Of a stretch of DNA of 64,000 nucleotides, positions 26,018 to 34,962 are shown piece after piece. The stretch lies in assembly GCA_007751475.1 (NCBI GenBank), contig CP036434.1, positions 6,081,524 to 6,145,523 on the forward strand, read 5' to 3'. Made by a program: the position numbers and the translations under genes. Numbering within the stretch: the first letter of the stretch is position 1; every line of letters begins with the position of its first letter. This stretch comes from Saltatorellus ferox (lineage in GTDB: Bacteria > Planctomycetota > UBA1135 > GCA-002686595). The notes beneath the pieces are model-generated. The model ran no database searches and was not told where the DNA came from. It was given only the letters and a program-made list of their open reading frames with translations.

Positions 26018-27154
26018 ATGGAAGTCGTGTTCTTCGAGCCCTGGTACGGGGGCAGCCACCGCGCGTTCCTCGACGCGTGGACCCGGCGTTCACGGCATCG
26101 GATCACGGTCCACGGCCTGCCGCCGCGGCACTGGAAGTGGCGCCAGGAGGCGAGCGCGTGGGAGCTGGCCCGTCGCGTCCAGGACCAGCCCGCCCCGGAC
26201 GTGATCGCGTGCAGCGACTTCATGGACCTGCCGCGGCTCATGGGCTTCCTCCCCGAAAGCTGGCGCTCCGCGCCGACGCTCGCCTACTTCCACGAGAATC
26301 AGCTGACGTACGAGCCAGCGCCCAAGGACGGAGGAGAGCGCCAGCGCGACTTCACCCACGGGTTCAGCAATATCCTGACCGCGGTGCGCGCGGAGGCGCT
26401 CGTGTTCAATTCAGGCTTTCACCGGGCCGAGTTCGGGGCGGCAGCGACGGAGCTCCTGCGGCGCCTGCCCAGGCCCAATCCGCGAGCGGCGCTGGCTGAG
26501 CGCCTGAAGGCGGCGCGCGTGGTCGCCCCGCTGCCGGAGCTCGCCGCGGTACCGCTCGGCGCTGGCCCGCCGCCGGGTTCTCCCCTGCGCGTGGTCTTCC
26601 CCCATCGGCTCGAGCCCGACAAGGACCCTCGCACCTTCTTCGGGGCGATCGAGAAGGCGAGCGCGCGGGTGCGACTGGAGATCGTGGCTCTCGGCGGCGC
26701 CCTCGATCAGGCGACGCCGTCGATCCAGCACGCCGCCAGCGCCGTGGCGGGCGTGACCCTGCACGCCGGGTACTGCCCGAGCCGCGAGGACTACATCGGT
26801 CATCTCGGTCAGGCCGACGTCGTGGTCTCGACGGCCCGGCACGAGTTCTTCGGGATCGCGTTCGCCGAGTCGATGGCGGCGGGCTGCACGCCGCTGGCGC
26901 CGGATCGCCTGAACTACCCGGCGCTCGTGGCCGGCTCCCCGACGGTCGACGAGGCCCGTTTCACGGAAGGAGCCGACCTGGTCGAGCGGCTCGTGGGCTG
27001 GGCCTCGGACGCCGAGCTGAAGCGGCTGAGGTCCCCCGCGAACCGGGCCGCCCAGCGCTCCGCCGTCCTGGATTTCGATGCGGAGGCAGGCGCGCGGGCG
27101 CTCGACGAGATCCTCGAAGGACTCCCGCACCGGCCCGTCCGGGCGAAACCCTGA
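26018..27154 (+). CDS. tRNA-queuosine alpha-mannosyltransferase homologue (DUF3524/GTDC1)
   Basis: A 378-aa GT4-type glycosyltransferase. The N-terminal DUF3524 part is distinctive: FFEPWYGGSHRAFLDAW at residues 5-21, then LPPRHWKWR, SDFMDLPRL and YFHENQLTYE, and SNILTAVRAEALVFNS. The C-terminal half holds the nucleotide-sugar domain, with FPHRLEPDKDP and the E-x7-E motif region HEFFGIAFAESMAAGCTPLAP. In vertebrates this family adds mannose to queuosine in tRNA-Asp. Bacterial homologues may do the same or glycosylate another 7-deazaguanosine. No queuosine biosynthesis gene lies in the window, so the substrate remains unproven. Confidence 0.85.
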   Translation: MEVVFFEPWYGGSHRAFLDAWTRRSRHRITVHGLPPRHWKWRQEASAWELARRVQDQPAPDVIACSDFMDLPRLMGFLPESWRSAPTLAYFHENQLTYEPAPKDGGERQRDFTHGFSNILTAVRAEALVFNSGFHRAEFGAAATELLRRLPRPNPRAALAERLKAARVVAPLPELAAVPLGAGPPPGSPLRVVFPHRLEPDKDPRTFFGAIEKASARVRLEIVALGGALDQATPSIQHAASAVAGVTLHAGYCPSREDYIGHLGQADVVVSTARHEFFGIAFAESMAAGCTPLAPDRLNYPALVAGSPTVDEARFTEGADLVERLVGWASDAELKRLRSPANRAAQRSAVLDFDAEAGARALDEILEGLPHRPVRAKP

Positions 27155-27241
27155 TCCTCCGCGGTCGATCCGGAAAAAATGGCTCAAGGAGATTGGACGA
27201 CCGCGGCGACGAAGGACCCGGAGCCCCGCTCCCCGTTCACC

Positions 27242-27904
27242 ATGAAACTCCCCCACCATACCACTCTCCTCGGGCCCGTCCTTCTCGCTCTCCTCGCCGC
27301 TGGCTGCGCCCACACGGGCAGCCGCTCGCGGGGCAAGCTCGACGACGGCCTCCTGCAGTTCGTCGATCCGATGGCGAAGCAAGAGGTCCAGGAAGCGCGC
27401 GTCGCTCACATGCAGGCGAAGGACGAACGCGCGGCCGCGGAGTACCGGGTGCAGCACGCCGACAGCAACCGCCGGGTCCTCAACGCCGAGAAGCGCGCCG
27501 CCGCCGAGCGCGTCAAGCTGGAGCGCGAGCGCGTGGCTTCCCTGACCGACGTGGAGACGGGAACCGAGGCGCCCGCCGAGGTGCAGGATTCCCTCGCCAG
27601 TGCTGCCCGCGACCTCCAGGCTTCCGAGAACCGGATCGAACTGCACGAGGCCCAGCTGGAGGTTCTGCGAGCAGAACTGGCGCTCGCGAAGGCCGAGGAA
27701 GCCCACGCCGCCGCCGTCGTCGACGTGTGGAAAGCGCGTGCCCTCAAGTCCCTGAACAACGAACAGTCGGGCGCGATCGATATCTTCGCGTACGAGAGCG
27801 AAGAGCACGACTGCGGCACGGAGATCGAGATCGCGAAGATCCGCCTCTGGTCGGCGCAGTCGAAGGTCCAGACGCTCGAAGACCGGCTGGCGAACGGGGA
27901 GTAG
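27242..27904 (+). CDS. Lipoprotein with long coiled coil, unknown function
   Basis: A 220-aa lipoprotein read from ATG 27242. The lipobox is LLAAGC with the lipidated Cys near residue 20. The rest is almost entirely alpha-helical, with dense Glu/Lys/Arg/Ala heptads from about residue 40 to 165 (for example RVKLERERVASL and LRAELALAKAEEAHAA), then a short stretch with one further Cys (HDCGTE) and a final helix. Such proteins often tether or space envelope layers. No family recognised. The open frame starts earlier at 27179, but the signal sequence shows the true start. It is convergent with the peroxidase gene, 32 bp apart. Confidence 0.85.
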   Translation: MKLPHHTTLLGPVLLALLAAGCAHTGSRSRGKLDDGLLQFVDPMAKQEVQEARVAHMQAKDERAAAEYRVQHADSNRRVLNAEKRAAAERVKLERERVASLTDVETGTEAPAEVQDSLASAARDLQASENRIELHEAQLEVLRAELALAKAEEAHAAAVVDVWKARALKSLNNEQSGAIDIFAYESEEHDCGTEIEIAKIRLWSAQSKVQTLEDRLANGE

Positions 27905-27936
27905 CCCCCCGCCTCCGGCCGCCCGCAGTATCGGCT

Positions 27937-29559
27937 CTACAGAACTGTCTGCGTCGCCCAGCGCGTTCTCGCGCTGGTGCCGAGATCGCGGATGTGCCAG
28001 CGGAAATGCATCTGGGTTCCCACGAGCGCCGGATCATCGGGCAGGCTCGTCTTCCAGGTCGCGTGGCCTTCGCCCGCGCCGACGCCCTTCAGCGTGGTGC
28101 GGTGGATCAGTTGCGTCGGGCCGCCGTACTGGATCGGGTTCGTGCTGTACTCGAGGAAAGCCGCCGCTCCCCCCATCGCATCGTGGACTCCGACCCGGAA
28201 GGTCGCCGCTCCCGGAACCGGCGGACAGTAGGCGTCGATCCTCGGGCGGATCCCGCCTGAACCCGGACGGCCCGTGCCGCTCAACACCGCGATCGGGCCC
28301 AGCTCGCTCCGGAGCGTGGGACGATCGAACGGCGGGAGTTCCGCGGCGACGCGCGGGTCCGTCAGGCCACCCTCCAGGAACGCCTGCATCGACGTGGCCG
28401 CCGCAGGTGAGAAAAAGATCTGGCTCAGGATCGGGTCCTTGTTGTCCGTGAAGAACCCCGCGCCGCCGTTGTAGAGGAAGACGCCGAGGAAGACCGAGTT
28501 GAAGAGCGGATCGCCGTGGTGGAAGAAGCGCTTGCGCAGACCGACGTTGCGCAGCGTCGGGACCTTGAACTTCCCGCGATCGCTGAAGTTCCCGGTGAAG
28601 CCCTGACGGCCGCTGTCCTCCGCGATGTCGCGGAGGCCGAGGTTGCGGTAGGTGCCGTCCGAGAAGAGCGGGGGCGGGTGGCAGTCGACGCAGTGGTTAC
28701 CGGCCGCCAGGAAGGTGTTCATCCCCTGGCGCTGGGTGCTGGTGAGCGCGTTGGTCTGGCCGTTCTGGAAGAGGTCCCACGGCGTCTGGTCGGGGTGCAG
28801 CGTGCGCTGGTACGTGGCGAGCGCATACGCGATGCGCTCCGCCGTGATCGCCGGATCGCCGAAGGCCGTCGCGAAGAGCGCGGGGTAGTCTGGCGACGCC
28901 GCGAGGGCCGCGACGAGGTCCGGGTTGAGGTCCTCGGCGAGCGCGAGTGGGCGCACGTCTTCGAGTTTCTGGATAACGTCGTCCCAGGTGCGCCCCTCGT
29001 CCGCCATCTCCACGAACGAGACGATGGGACCGAGCGACTGGGACTCGAGCGCGCCGCCGCTCGGGATGCTCACCAGCCCCGTTTGCGGATCCACGAAGGT
29101 GCTCGTCGCGCGGCCGTCCCAGAAGAGATCGTCGAAGAAGGCCGCACCGATCATCGTGGGTGCCCGCCTTCCGGTGACCTGGGCGTCGAAGCCCTTGATC
29201 GGGTCGGCCATCGCCTCGCCGCTCGAGTCGTGATGGCGCACGCCCGCGGAGGTGAAGCGGTCGTCGGCTCCGCCGTAGACGCCGTCGAGTCCGGGGTGGC
29301 GGCTGCCCATGTCGAGGCGCGGGTCCGAGCCCCCGGCCGACGGGATGTGGCACGTGCCACAGGCGACGGTGCTGTCGCTGGAGAGCTGCTCGTCCCAGAA
29401 GAGCGCCTTGCCGAGGATTCGCTTCGACTCGGTGATCGGGTTCTCCGCCGGCACGGGCGGCGGGCCGAGGGCCTGGGGCGCCGCGGACGCGCTCGCGCCG
29501 GTGAACACGGTCGCGCCGAGGAGCGCAGAAGCAATGAGGGGGAACCTGGGTGTTGCCAT
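27937..29559 (-). CDS. Di-heme cytochrome c peroxidase / MauG-like protein
   Basis: A 540-aa periplasmic di-heme protein. A signal peptide (residues 5-27) ends near ASA-AP. The first heme site is CGTCH at 67-71, the second CVDCH in the middle of the protein. After the second heme lie the usual blocks FKVPTLRNVGLR and FHHGD, typical of cytochrome c peroxidase and MauG families. The last 100 residues form an extra beta-rich domain (FRVGVHDAMGGAAAFLEYS), not part of the core. The protein probably reduces H2O2 or oxidises another protein in the periplasm. The ATG at 29557-29559 is chosen because the signal peptide starts there; a second ATG is next to it. Upstream it is divergent from transaldolase. 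Confidence 0.9.
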   Translation of the reverse strand: MATPRFPLIASALLGATVFTGASASAAPQALGPPPVPAENPITESKRILGKALFWDEQLSSDSTVACGTCHIPSAGGSDPRLDMGSRHPGLDGVYGGADDRFTSAGVRHHDSSGEAMADPIKGFDAQVTGRRAPTMIGAAFFDDLFWDGRATSTFVDPQTGLVSIPSGGALESQSLGPIVSFVEMADEGRTWDDVIQKLEDVRPLALAEDLNPDLVAALAASPDYPALFATAFGDPAITAERIAYALATYQRTLHPDQTPWDLFQNGQTNALTSTQRQGMNTFLAAGNHCVDCHPPPLFSDGTYRNLGLRDIAEDSGRQGFTGNFSDRGKFKVPTLRNVGLRKRFFHHGDPLFNSVFLGVFLYNGGAGFFTDNKDPILSQIFFSPAAATSMQAFLEGGLTDPRVAAELPPFDRPTLRSELGPIAVLSGTGRPGSGGIRPRIDAYCPPVPGAATFRVGVHDAMGGAAAFLEYSTNPIQYGGPTQLIHRTTLKGVGAGEGHATWKTSLPDDPALVGTQMHFRWHIRDLGTSARTRWATQTVL

Positions 29560-29716
29560 GATGGAGCGGCGGGCGTCGAAAGGGACGCGTCCGGGCTTTC
29601 CAAGACTACCGGAGCCGCCCACGGGAGGCCACCTCCGGGCCCCACTGCGCGCGTAACGCTCCCGAAAGGCCGCAAAAGGGCTTGTCCCACCCGGGGATGC
29701 CTGCTCCCCTGGCCCC

Positions 29717-30694
29717 ATGAACCAGCTCGACGGTCTGAAAGTCCACTCCCTCGTCGTCGCCGACACCGGCGACTTCGCCAGCATCGAGAAGTACAAGCCG
29801 CGGGACGCGACGACGAACCCGAGTCTCATCCTCAAGGCTGCCGGCATGCCCGCCTACGAGGGCGTCGTGACGCAGGCGCTGCGCACAGCCGCCGAGAAGG
29901 ACGGCGGCTCCGGCGCCGCGCTCCTCGACGCCTCGCTTGATCGCCTCGCCGTCGCCTTCGGCGCCGAGATCCTGAAGATCGTCCCGGGCCGCGTTTCCAC
30001 CGAGGTCGACGCGCGCCTCAGCTTCGACACCGCGGGCACCGTGGAAAAGGCCCGCCGCCTCATCTCGCTCTACGACGAGATGGGCATCGATCGCGAGCGC
30101 GTCCTGATCAAGATCGCCTCCACGTGGGAGGGCATCCAGGCCGCCGCCCAGCTCCGCGCCGACGGCATCCACTGCAACCTGACGCTCCTCTTCAGCTTCG
30201 CCCAGGCCGTCGCCTGCGCGGAGGCCGAGGTCCAGCTGATCTCCCCCTTCGTCGGCCGCATCCTCGACTGGCACAAGAAGTCGACCGGACGCGATAGCTA
30301 CCCCGCCGCCGAGGACCCCGGCGTCGTCTCGGTCACGAGCATCTACGAGTACTACAAGAAGTTCGAGTACGCGACCGAGGTCATGGGCGCGAGCTTCCGC
30401 AACACGGGGGAGATCCTCCAGCTCGCGGGCTGCGATTTGCTCACGATCAGCCCCGCGCTGCTCGAGGAGATGCAGGCCACCGAAGGTGACGTGCCGCGGC
30501 AGCTCACGAAGGAGTGCTCGGCCGCATCCGACCACGAGAAGATCTCCCTGGACGAGAAGGCCTTCCGTTGGATGCACAACAGCGACGCGATGGCGACGGA
30601 GAAGCTGGCCGAGGGCATCCGCGCCTTCGCGGCGGACACCCTGAAGCTGGAAGCGCTGATCACGGAGCGCCTCGCGGTTGGCTCGGGAGCCTGA
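29717..30694 (+). CDS. tal: Transaldolase
   Basis: A 325-aa transaldolase (class I, TalB-like) of the pentose phosphate pathway, moving a dihydroxyacetone unit between sedoheptulose 7-phosphate and glyceraldehyde 3-phosphate. The Schiff-base Lys132 sits in VLIKIASTWEG. Other typical blocks are RDATTNPSLILKAA, CNLTLLFSFAQA and SPFVGRILDW. Length and ends match the family. The gene is followed by a helicase gene whose likely TTG start lies 17 bp before this gene's stop codon, so both are probably on one transcript. Confidence 0.97.
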   Translation: MNQLDGLKVHSLVVADTGDFASIEKYKPRDATTNPSLILKAAGMPAYEGVVTQALRTAAEKDGGSGAALLDASLDRLAVAFGAEILKIVPGRVSTEVDARLSFDTAGTVEKARRLISLYDEMGIDRERVLIKIASTWEGIQAAAQLRADGIHCNLTLLFSFAQAVACAEAEVQLISPFVGRILDWHKKSTGRDSYPAAEDPGVVSVTSIYEYYKKFEYATEVMGASFRNTGEILQLAGCDLLTISPALLEEMQATEGDVPRQLTKECSAASDHEKISLDEKAFRWMHNSDAMATEKLAEGIRAFAADTLKLEALITERLAVGSGA

Positions 30695-32915
30695 CCTCCC
30701 TCCAGCGACGGGCGCGATCGGGGGAGCCCATCTCGACCACGAGCAGCGGGCCGCCGTCCACCGGGGCGGCGGCCCGACGCTCGTGGTGGCGGGACCGGGC
30801 TCCGGCAAGACGCGGGTCATCACGGAGCGCATCGCGCGACTTCTGCGCGAAGGAACGCCCCCCGATCGCATCGCCTGCATGACCTTCACGCGGCGCGCGG
30901 CCGGCAGCATGGCGGAGCGCGTCGAGAGGCTCGTTCCAGGCCGCCGCCATCAGCCCTGGATCACGACGTTCCACTCCGTCGCGCTGCGGATCCTGCGCCA
31001 GGAAGCGGACTCCATCGAGGGGCTCACGCGCTCGTTCTCGATCTACGACGGCGCGGCCCAGGCGCGCGTGATCCGGAAGGCCCTGAGCGCGTGCGGCCTC
31101 GAGGTGCGGCTTCACCCCGCCCATGACGTGCTCGACCGGATCCAGCGGGCGCGTCGCGCCGAGAACCCGGCGACCCATCCCCTGGGCCCCTACACGGAGG
31201 TGGCGCAGCTCTACGAAGAGCATCTGGCGAAGGCCAACGCCGTGGACTTCGACGGACTTCTGATCCACTCGGCTCGCCTGCTGGCGCGCGAGGCGGAGGT
31301 CCGAGAGCGCTGGGCCGGCCGCTTCGAGCATCTCCTCATCGACGAGTTCCAGGACACGAACGAGGTCCAGCTGCGGCTCGCGAGTCTTCTCGGCAGCGTC
31401 CACGGCAACGTCTTCGCCGTGGGCGATCCGGACCAGTCGATCTACGCCTGGCGCGGCGCGACCCCGGACGTGATGCTGCGCTTCCAGGCGCTCTTCGAGG
31501 GCTGCGCGACGATCAAGCTCCAGCACAACTATCGCTCCAGCGCGAACATCCTCGAAGCCGCGGACGCTCTGATGGCCGAGCACCAGAAGCTGCCGAGGCG
31601 TCTGCTGCCGACGCGCGAGAGCGGCGAGGCCATCCTCTCCATGGCCCTGAAGGACGCGCACCACGAGGCGCGCGCCATCGGCAAGGTCATCCAGAACCTG
31701 AAGACCGACGGCCAGAGCCTCTCAGGGATCGGCGTGCTCTACCGCACGCACATGCAGCAGCGCGCCATCGAGTCCCTCTTCGCGCGCTGGAAGATCGCGT
31801 TCCACGTCGTCGGCGCCACCGAGTTCCTGGAGCGGCGCGAGATCCAGGACCTCCTCGCCTACCTCCGCCTCATCGACAACCCGCGCGACGAGGACGCGTT
31901 CTGGCGAGCGATCCAGGCGCCGAAGCGGGGCGTCGGTGAGCTCTCGGCGAAGCGCCTGCAGGCCGTGGTCGACGAGGCGAACATGGATGTGTTCTGGAAG
32001 GATCGCACGACCCTCCCCGAGGCGATCCAATCGACGCGCGTGACGGGCGGCTTCAAGGGGAGAACGCGGGAGGGCCTGGAGTCGTTCTCGCGTCTGCTCG
32101 AAGACCTCGCGCCGCTCGCTTCCGAGACGGCGGCGCGTGCGCTTCGCGCGATCATCGACGCCCTGGAGCCGCTCGGCTGGATCGACGCGATGCCGGGCGG
32201 CGAAGGGCGCGGCGATCGGCGCTCGAGCCTGGAGGAGCTGCTCAGCGCCGCCGATGACTTTCACGAACGCTACCCGGATGACGGGATCTCCGGTTTCCTC
32301 GGCGACGTCGCGATCGTGCGCGACCTGGAGCCGGACGCGGACGGCGAGCCCCACAGGGACGCGCGCGCCGCGGCCAGGGACGCGGTCCAGCTCATGACCC
32401 TCCATGCTGCGAAGGGCCTGGAATTCAAGACCGTGTTCATCACGGGCCTGGAGGAAGAGCTGCTCCCCCACCTGCGCGCGCTCCACGTCCCGGAGAACGG
32501 CGAGCTCGAGGAAGAGTCGGACGAGATCGCCGAGGAGCGCCGCCTCTTCTTCGTCGGCCTCACGCGTGCGAAGGATCAGGTCTTTCTGACCCGTGCGCGC
32601 TCACGCGTGATGTACGGCAACGCCCGGCCCAGCCGGACGTCGCGCTTCCATCACGAACTCCCCACGGACCTCGTGGACATCCTGGACCCCGAGCACCTCG
32701 ACGCCCTGGCGATCGAGAAAGACGCGCCCCCGGGCGCAGGCTTCGCGGTGGGCGACGCCGTGTCGCACGGACACTACGGACCTGGAAGGGTGGTCGCCTT
32801 CGCGGGCCGGGACTTCGACGCACGCGTTCTGGTGCACTTCGAAGATCACGGCGTGAAGGAGCTCTTCCTGCAGCACACGAGCCTGCGGCGCGAGCAGCCC
32901 TCTGGAGAAGCCTGA
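30678..32915 (+). CDS. UvrD/Rep/PcrA-type superfamily 1 helicase
   Basis: A 745-aa SF1A helicase. Walker A is AGPGSGKT at residues 38-45, motif II is LLIDEFQDTN (about 219-228), motif III includes AVGDPDQSIYAWRGA, motif V/VI regions include LMTLHAAKGLEF and RRLFFVGLTRAK. The C-terminus contains an extra fold, GFAVGDAVSHGHYGPGRVV, which matches the Tudor-like tail of PcrA and UvrD that binds RNA polymerase. Expected roles are nucleotide-excision or transcription-coupled repair and removal of recombination intermediates. The TTG at 30678 overlaps the transaldolase gene by 17 bp and gives the normal N-terminus (LDHEQRAAV); no better start is in frame nearby. Confidence 0.93.
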   Translation: MAREPDLPPATGAIGGAHLDHEQRAAVHRGGGPTLVVAGPGSGKTRVITERIARLLREGTPPDRIACMTFTRRAAGSMAERVERLVPGRRHQPWITTFHSVALRILRQEADSIEGLTRSFSIYDGAAQARVIRKALSACGLEVRLHPAHDVLDRIQRARRAENPATHPLGPYTEVAQLYEEHLAKANAVDFDGLLIHSARLLAREAEVRERWAGRFEHLLIDEFQDTNEVQLRLASLLGSVHGNVFAVGDPDQSIYAWRGATPDVMLRFQALFEGCATIKLQHNYRSSANILEAADALMAEHQKLPRRLLPTRESGEAILSMALKDAHHEARAIGKVIQNLKTDGQSLSGIGVLYRTHMQQRAIESLFARWKIAFHVVGATEFLERREIQDLLAYLRLIDNPRDEDAFWRAIQAPKRGVGELSAKRLQAVVDEANMDVFWKDRTTLPEAIQSTRVTGGFKGRTREGLESFSRLLEDLAPLASETAARALRAIIDALEPLGWIDAMPGGEGRGDRRSSLEELLSAADDFHERYPDDGISGFLGDVAIVRDLEPDADGEPHRDARAAARDAVQLMTLHAAKGLEFKTVFITGLEEELLPHLRALHVPENGELEEESDEIAEERRLFFVGLTRAKDQVFLTRARSRVMYGNARPSRTSRFHHELPTDLVDILDPEHLDALAIEKDAPPGAGFAVGDAVSHGHYGPGRVVAFAGRDFDARVLVHFEDHGVKELFLQHTSLRREQPSGEA

Positions 32916-33106
32916 GGGTATCTCCTCGGCGCGGATCCGTGGTCGTGGTCGGGATTCTGACATTCGCACCCATCCAGGATCGCGCGGCGGGCGTACCCCC
33001 AGCGTCGCGGCAGCTCCCAGGCCTGTCACGGTCCTCTTCCGGGCCAGTCCCGGGCGTGATCTTCTCGCCCAAGTGGCGTGCTCCTCCAGTCTTCTTCCAT
33101 CCCGCC

Positions 33107-34594
33107 ATGTCTTTCTTCTCCGTACCCTCCGCGACGGGTGTCGCCGGCGTCATCGGTGTCGCCGCAGTCCTCGGCTCGGCCGCCACCATGGCACCGACCC
33201 CCTCCACCGCTCTCCCCGCGCCTTCGAGTCACCGGGAAGCCCCAGGGACGGCGTCGAATCCCCAGGTGGACGCGACCGACTTCTACATGTTCCGGAGCTA
33301 CGAGGCCGGCAAGGACGACATGGTCGTACTCGTCGCCAACTACTATCCGCTCCAGGACCCCTACGGCGGGCCCAACTACTTCGCGCTCAGCAACGACGCG
33401 ATCTACGAGATCCACGTGGACCAGGACGGCAACGCGGAAGAGGACCTCACGTTCCGCTTCCAGTTCGACTCCCAGCTCCAGCCGATCGCCCTCAACATCG
33501 GCAACCCTGGCCAGGAGGTGTCGGTACCGATCCCGCTGATCAACGCCGGCGCGATCACGGCGGGTGACACGAGCGCCCTCAACCGAACCGAGACCTACAC
33601 GCTGGACGTCATCCAGGGCGATCGGCGCACCGGAACCGTTTTTTCGAGCCTGAACCAGGCGGACAGCTCGCCGACCTTCAAGAAGCCCGTCGACAACATC
33701 GGCACGAAGTCGATCGCCGACTACGCGACGTACGCGCAGGCTCACCAGTACTCCATATCGCTTCCGGGTGGCATGACGGGACGGGTGTTCGTCGGTCAGC
33801 GCAAGGATCCGTTCGTCGTCAACCTCGGCGAGGTGTTCGACCTCGTCAACTTCGACCCGACCGGCGCCGTCAATTCGCAAACCGACGACCTCGCGGACAA
33901 GAACGTCACATCGCTCGTCCTCGAGGTGCCGATCGCCTTCCTCACCAATGGATCCGAGGACGTCATCGGCGCCTGGACCACGGCCAGCCTCCGCCAGGCC
34001 CGGGTGCTCAACCCCGAGCCGAACGCGATGAAGGGAGTGGCCGTCCACGGCGGCGCCTTCACGCAGGTCTCGCGCCTCGGCCACCCGCTCGTCAACGAAC
34101 TCGTGATCGGCCTGCCCGACAAGGACCGTTTCAACCACTCTGACCCGACCGGCGATGGTCAGTTCCTGACGTACGTGACGAACCCGTCGCTGCCCGAGCT
34201 GCTGGAGATTCTGTTCCCCGTCACGGCTCCGAACCTGTTCCCGCGCACCGATCTCGTCGATGTGTTCCTGCTCGGCGTCGACACGCTCAACCGCCCGGCA
34301 GGCGTTGTCGGTTCGGAGATGCTTCGACTCAACACCGCCACCCCCGTGACCGCCATCGGTGCCCAGAACAACCTGGGCGTCATCGGAGGCGACCTCGCTG
34401 GCTACCCGAACGGCCGTCGTCCAGGAGACGACGTCGTCGACATCGCACTGCGAGCCGTGATGGGTGTGCTGCTTCCCGTCGCCGATGCGCCGAACGGACA
34501 GACTCCGTTCACCGACGGCGCTTTCGTGGACGAGACCGCATTCGACACCACGTTCCCCTTCCTCCGGGATCCGATCCCAGGAGCACCCAACTGA
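33107..34594 (+). CDS. Secreted DUF4331 protein
   Basis: A 495-aa secreted protein. Signal peptide about residues 5-27 (GVAGVIGVAAVLGSAA). It then carries the DUF4331 hallmarks: SSHREAPG followed by DATDFYMFRSYE, YYPLQDPYGGPNYF, and the C-terminal GVDTLNRPAGVVGSEMLRLN with a final FPFLRDPIPG. The function of DUF4331 is not known; such proteins often sit next to small lipoproteins and redox proteins. It starts at ATG 33107 rather than the earlier in-frame ATG because the signal peptide begins there. The stop codon overlaps the ATG of the next gene as TGATG, so a 90-aa lipoprotein is translated in coupling with it. Confidence 0.9.
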   Translation: MSFFSVPSATGVAGVIGVAAVLGSAATMAPTPSTALPAPSSHREAPGTASNPQVDATDFYMFRSYEAGKDDMVVLVANYYPLQDPYGGPNYFALSNDAIYEIHVDQDGNAEEDLTFRFQFDSQLQPIALNIGNPGQEVSVPIPLINAGAITAGDTSALNRTETYTLDVIQGDRRTGTVFSSLNQADSSPTFKKPVDNIGTKSIADYATYAQAHQYSISLPGGMTGRVFVGQRKDPFVVNLGEVFDLVNFDPTGAVNSQTDDLADKNVTSLVLEVPIAFLTNGSEDVIGAWTTASLRQARVLNPEPNAMKGVAVHGGAFTQVSRLGHPLVNELVIGLPDKDRFNHSDPTGDGQFLTYVTNPSLPELLEILFPVTAPNLFPRTDLVDVFLLGVDTLNRPAGVVGSEMLRLNTATPVTAIGAQNNLGVIGGDLAGYPNGRRPGDDVVDIALRAVMGVLLPVADAPNGQTPFTDGAFVDETAFDTTFPFLRDPIPGAPN

Positions 34595-34866
34595 TGCAGT
34601 ACGATTCAAAGTCGGCGACCTTCGCCCGCGGCCGCACGGTCATGCGCTGCCTCACCCTCGGTCTGCTGTCCCTCTGCGGCGCCGCGTGTAGCAGCGACGA
34701 CGACAGCAACGGAGGGGGCGATCCTCCCCAGGAGGCCACGTTCAACACGTTCGTGCTCCAGCAGTTCAGCGACACGGCGGACGACACGGAACCCGTGAGC
34801 ATCAACGACACGACCTTCACGTTCAACGAGGACCCGAACGCCTTCGATTCGCTCCTCATGGACTGA
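34594..34866 (+). CDS. Small lipoprotein coupled to DUF4331
   Basis: A 90-aa protein whose ATG (34594) overlaps the stop codon of the DUF4331 gene (TGATG). A hydrophobic stretch LTLGLLSLCGAAC and the following Ser/Asp-rich region indicate a lipoprotein with the lipobox at GAAC, Cys near residue 32. The mature part is only about 58 residues, acidic and Thr/Asn-rich, ending at FDSLLMD. A shorter start at ATG 34642 would give a more usual signal peptide length. The role is unknown; its position suggests that it works with the DUF4331 protein at the cell surface. Confidence 0.75.
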   Translation: MQYDSKSATFARGRTVMRCLTLGLLSLCGAACSSDDDSNGGGDPPQEATFNTFVLQQFSDTADDTEPVSINDTTFTFNEDPNAFDSLLMD

Positions 34867-34893
34867 GCAAAGGCCAGAAAGAGGCCCGGACTT

Positions 34894-34929
34894 GAGAAGG
34901 GCGCGTTCCTCCAGGAATGGGCCCTTCTC
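34894..34929 (+). terminator. Hairpin after the DUF4331 unit
   Basis: GAGAAGGGC (34894-34902) pairs with GCCCTTCTC (34921-34929), with a second inner stem TTCCT/AGGAA. No T-run follows, so it could act as an mRNA-stabilising stem or a weak terminator. Confidence 0.5.
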
Positions 34930-34962
34930 TCCCTCAATAGACACCTCGCTGCGATCCAAAGC

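Noticed and set aside
32939..33106. 56 extra N-terminal residues of the DUF4331 protein
   Set aside because: Signal peptide and TGATG-coupled organisation fit the ATG at 33107; the extension has no matching features.
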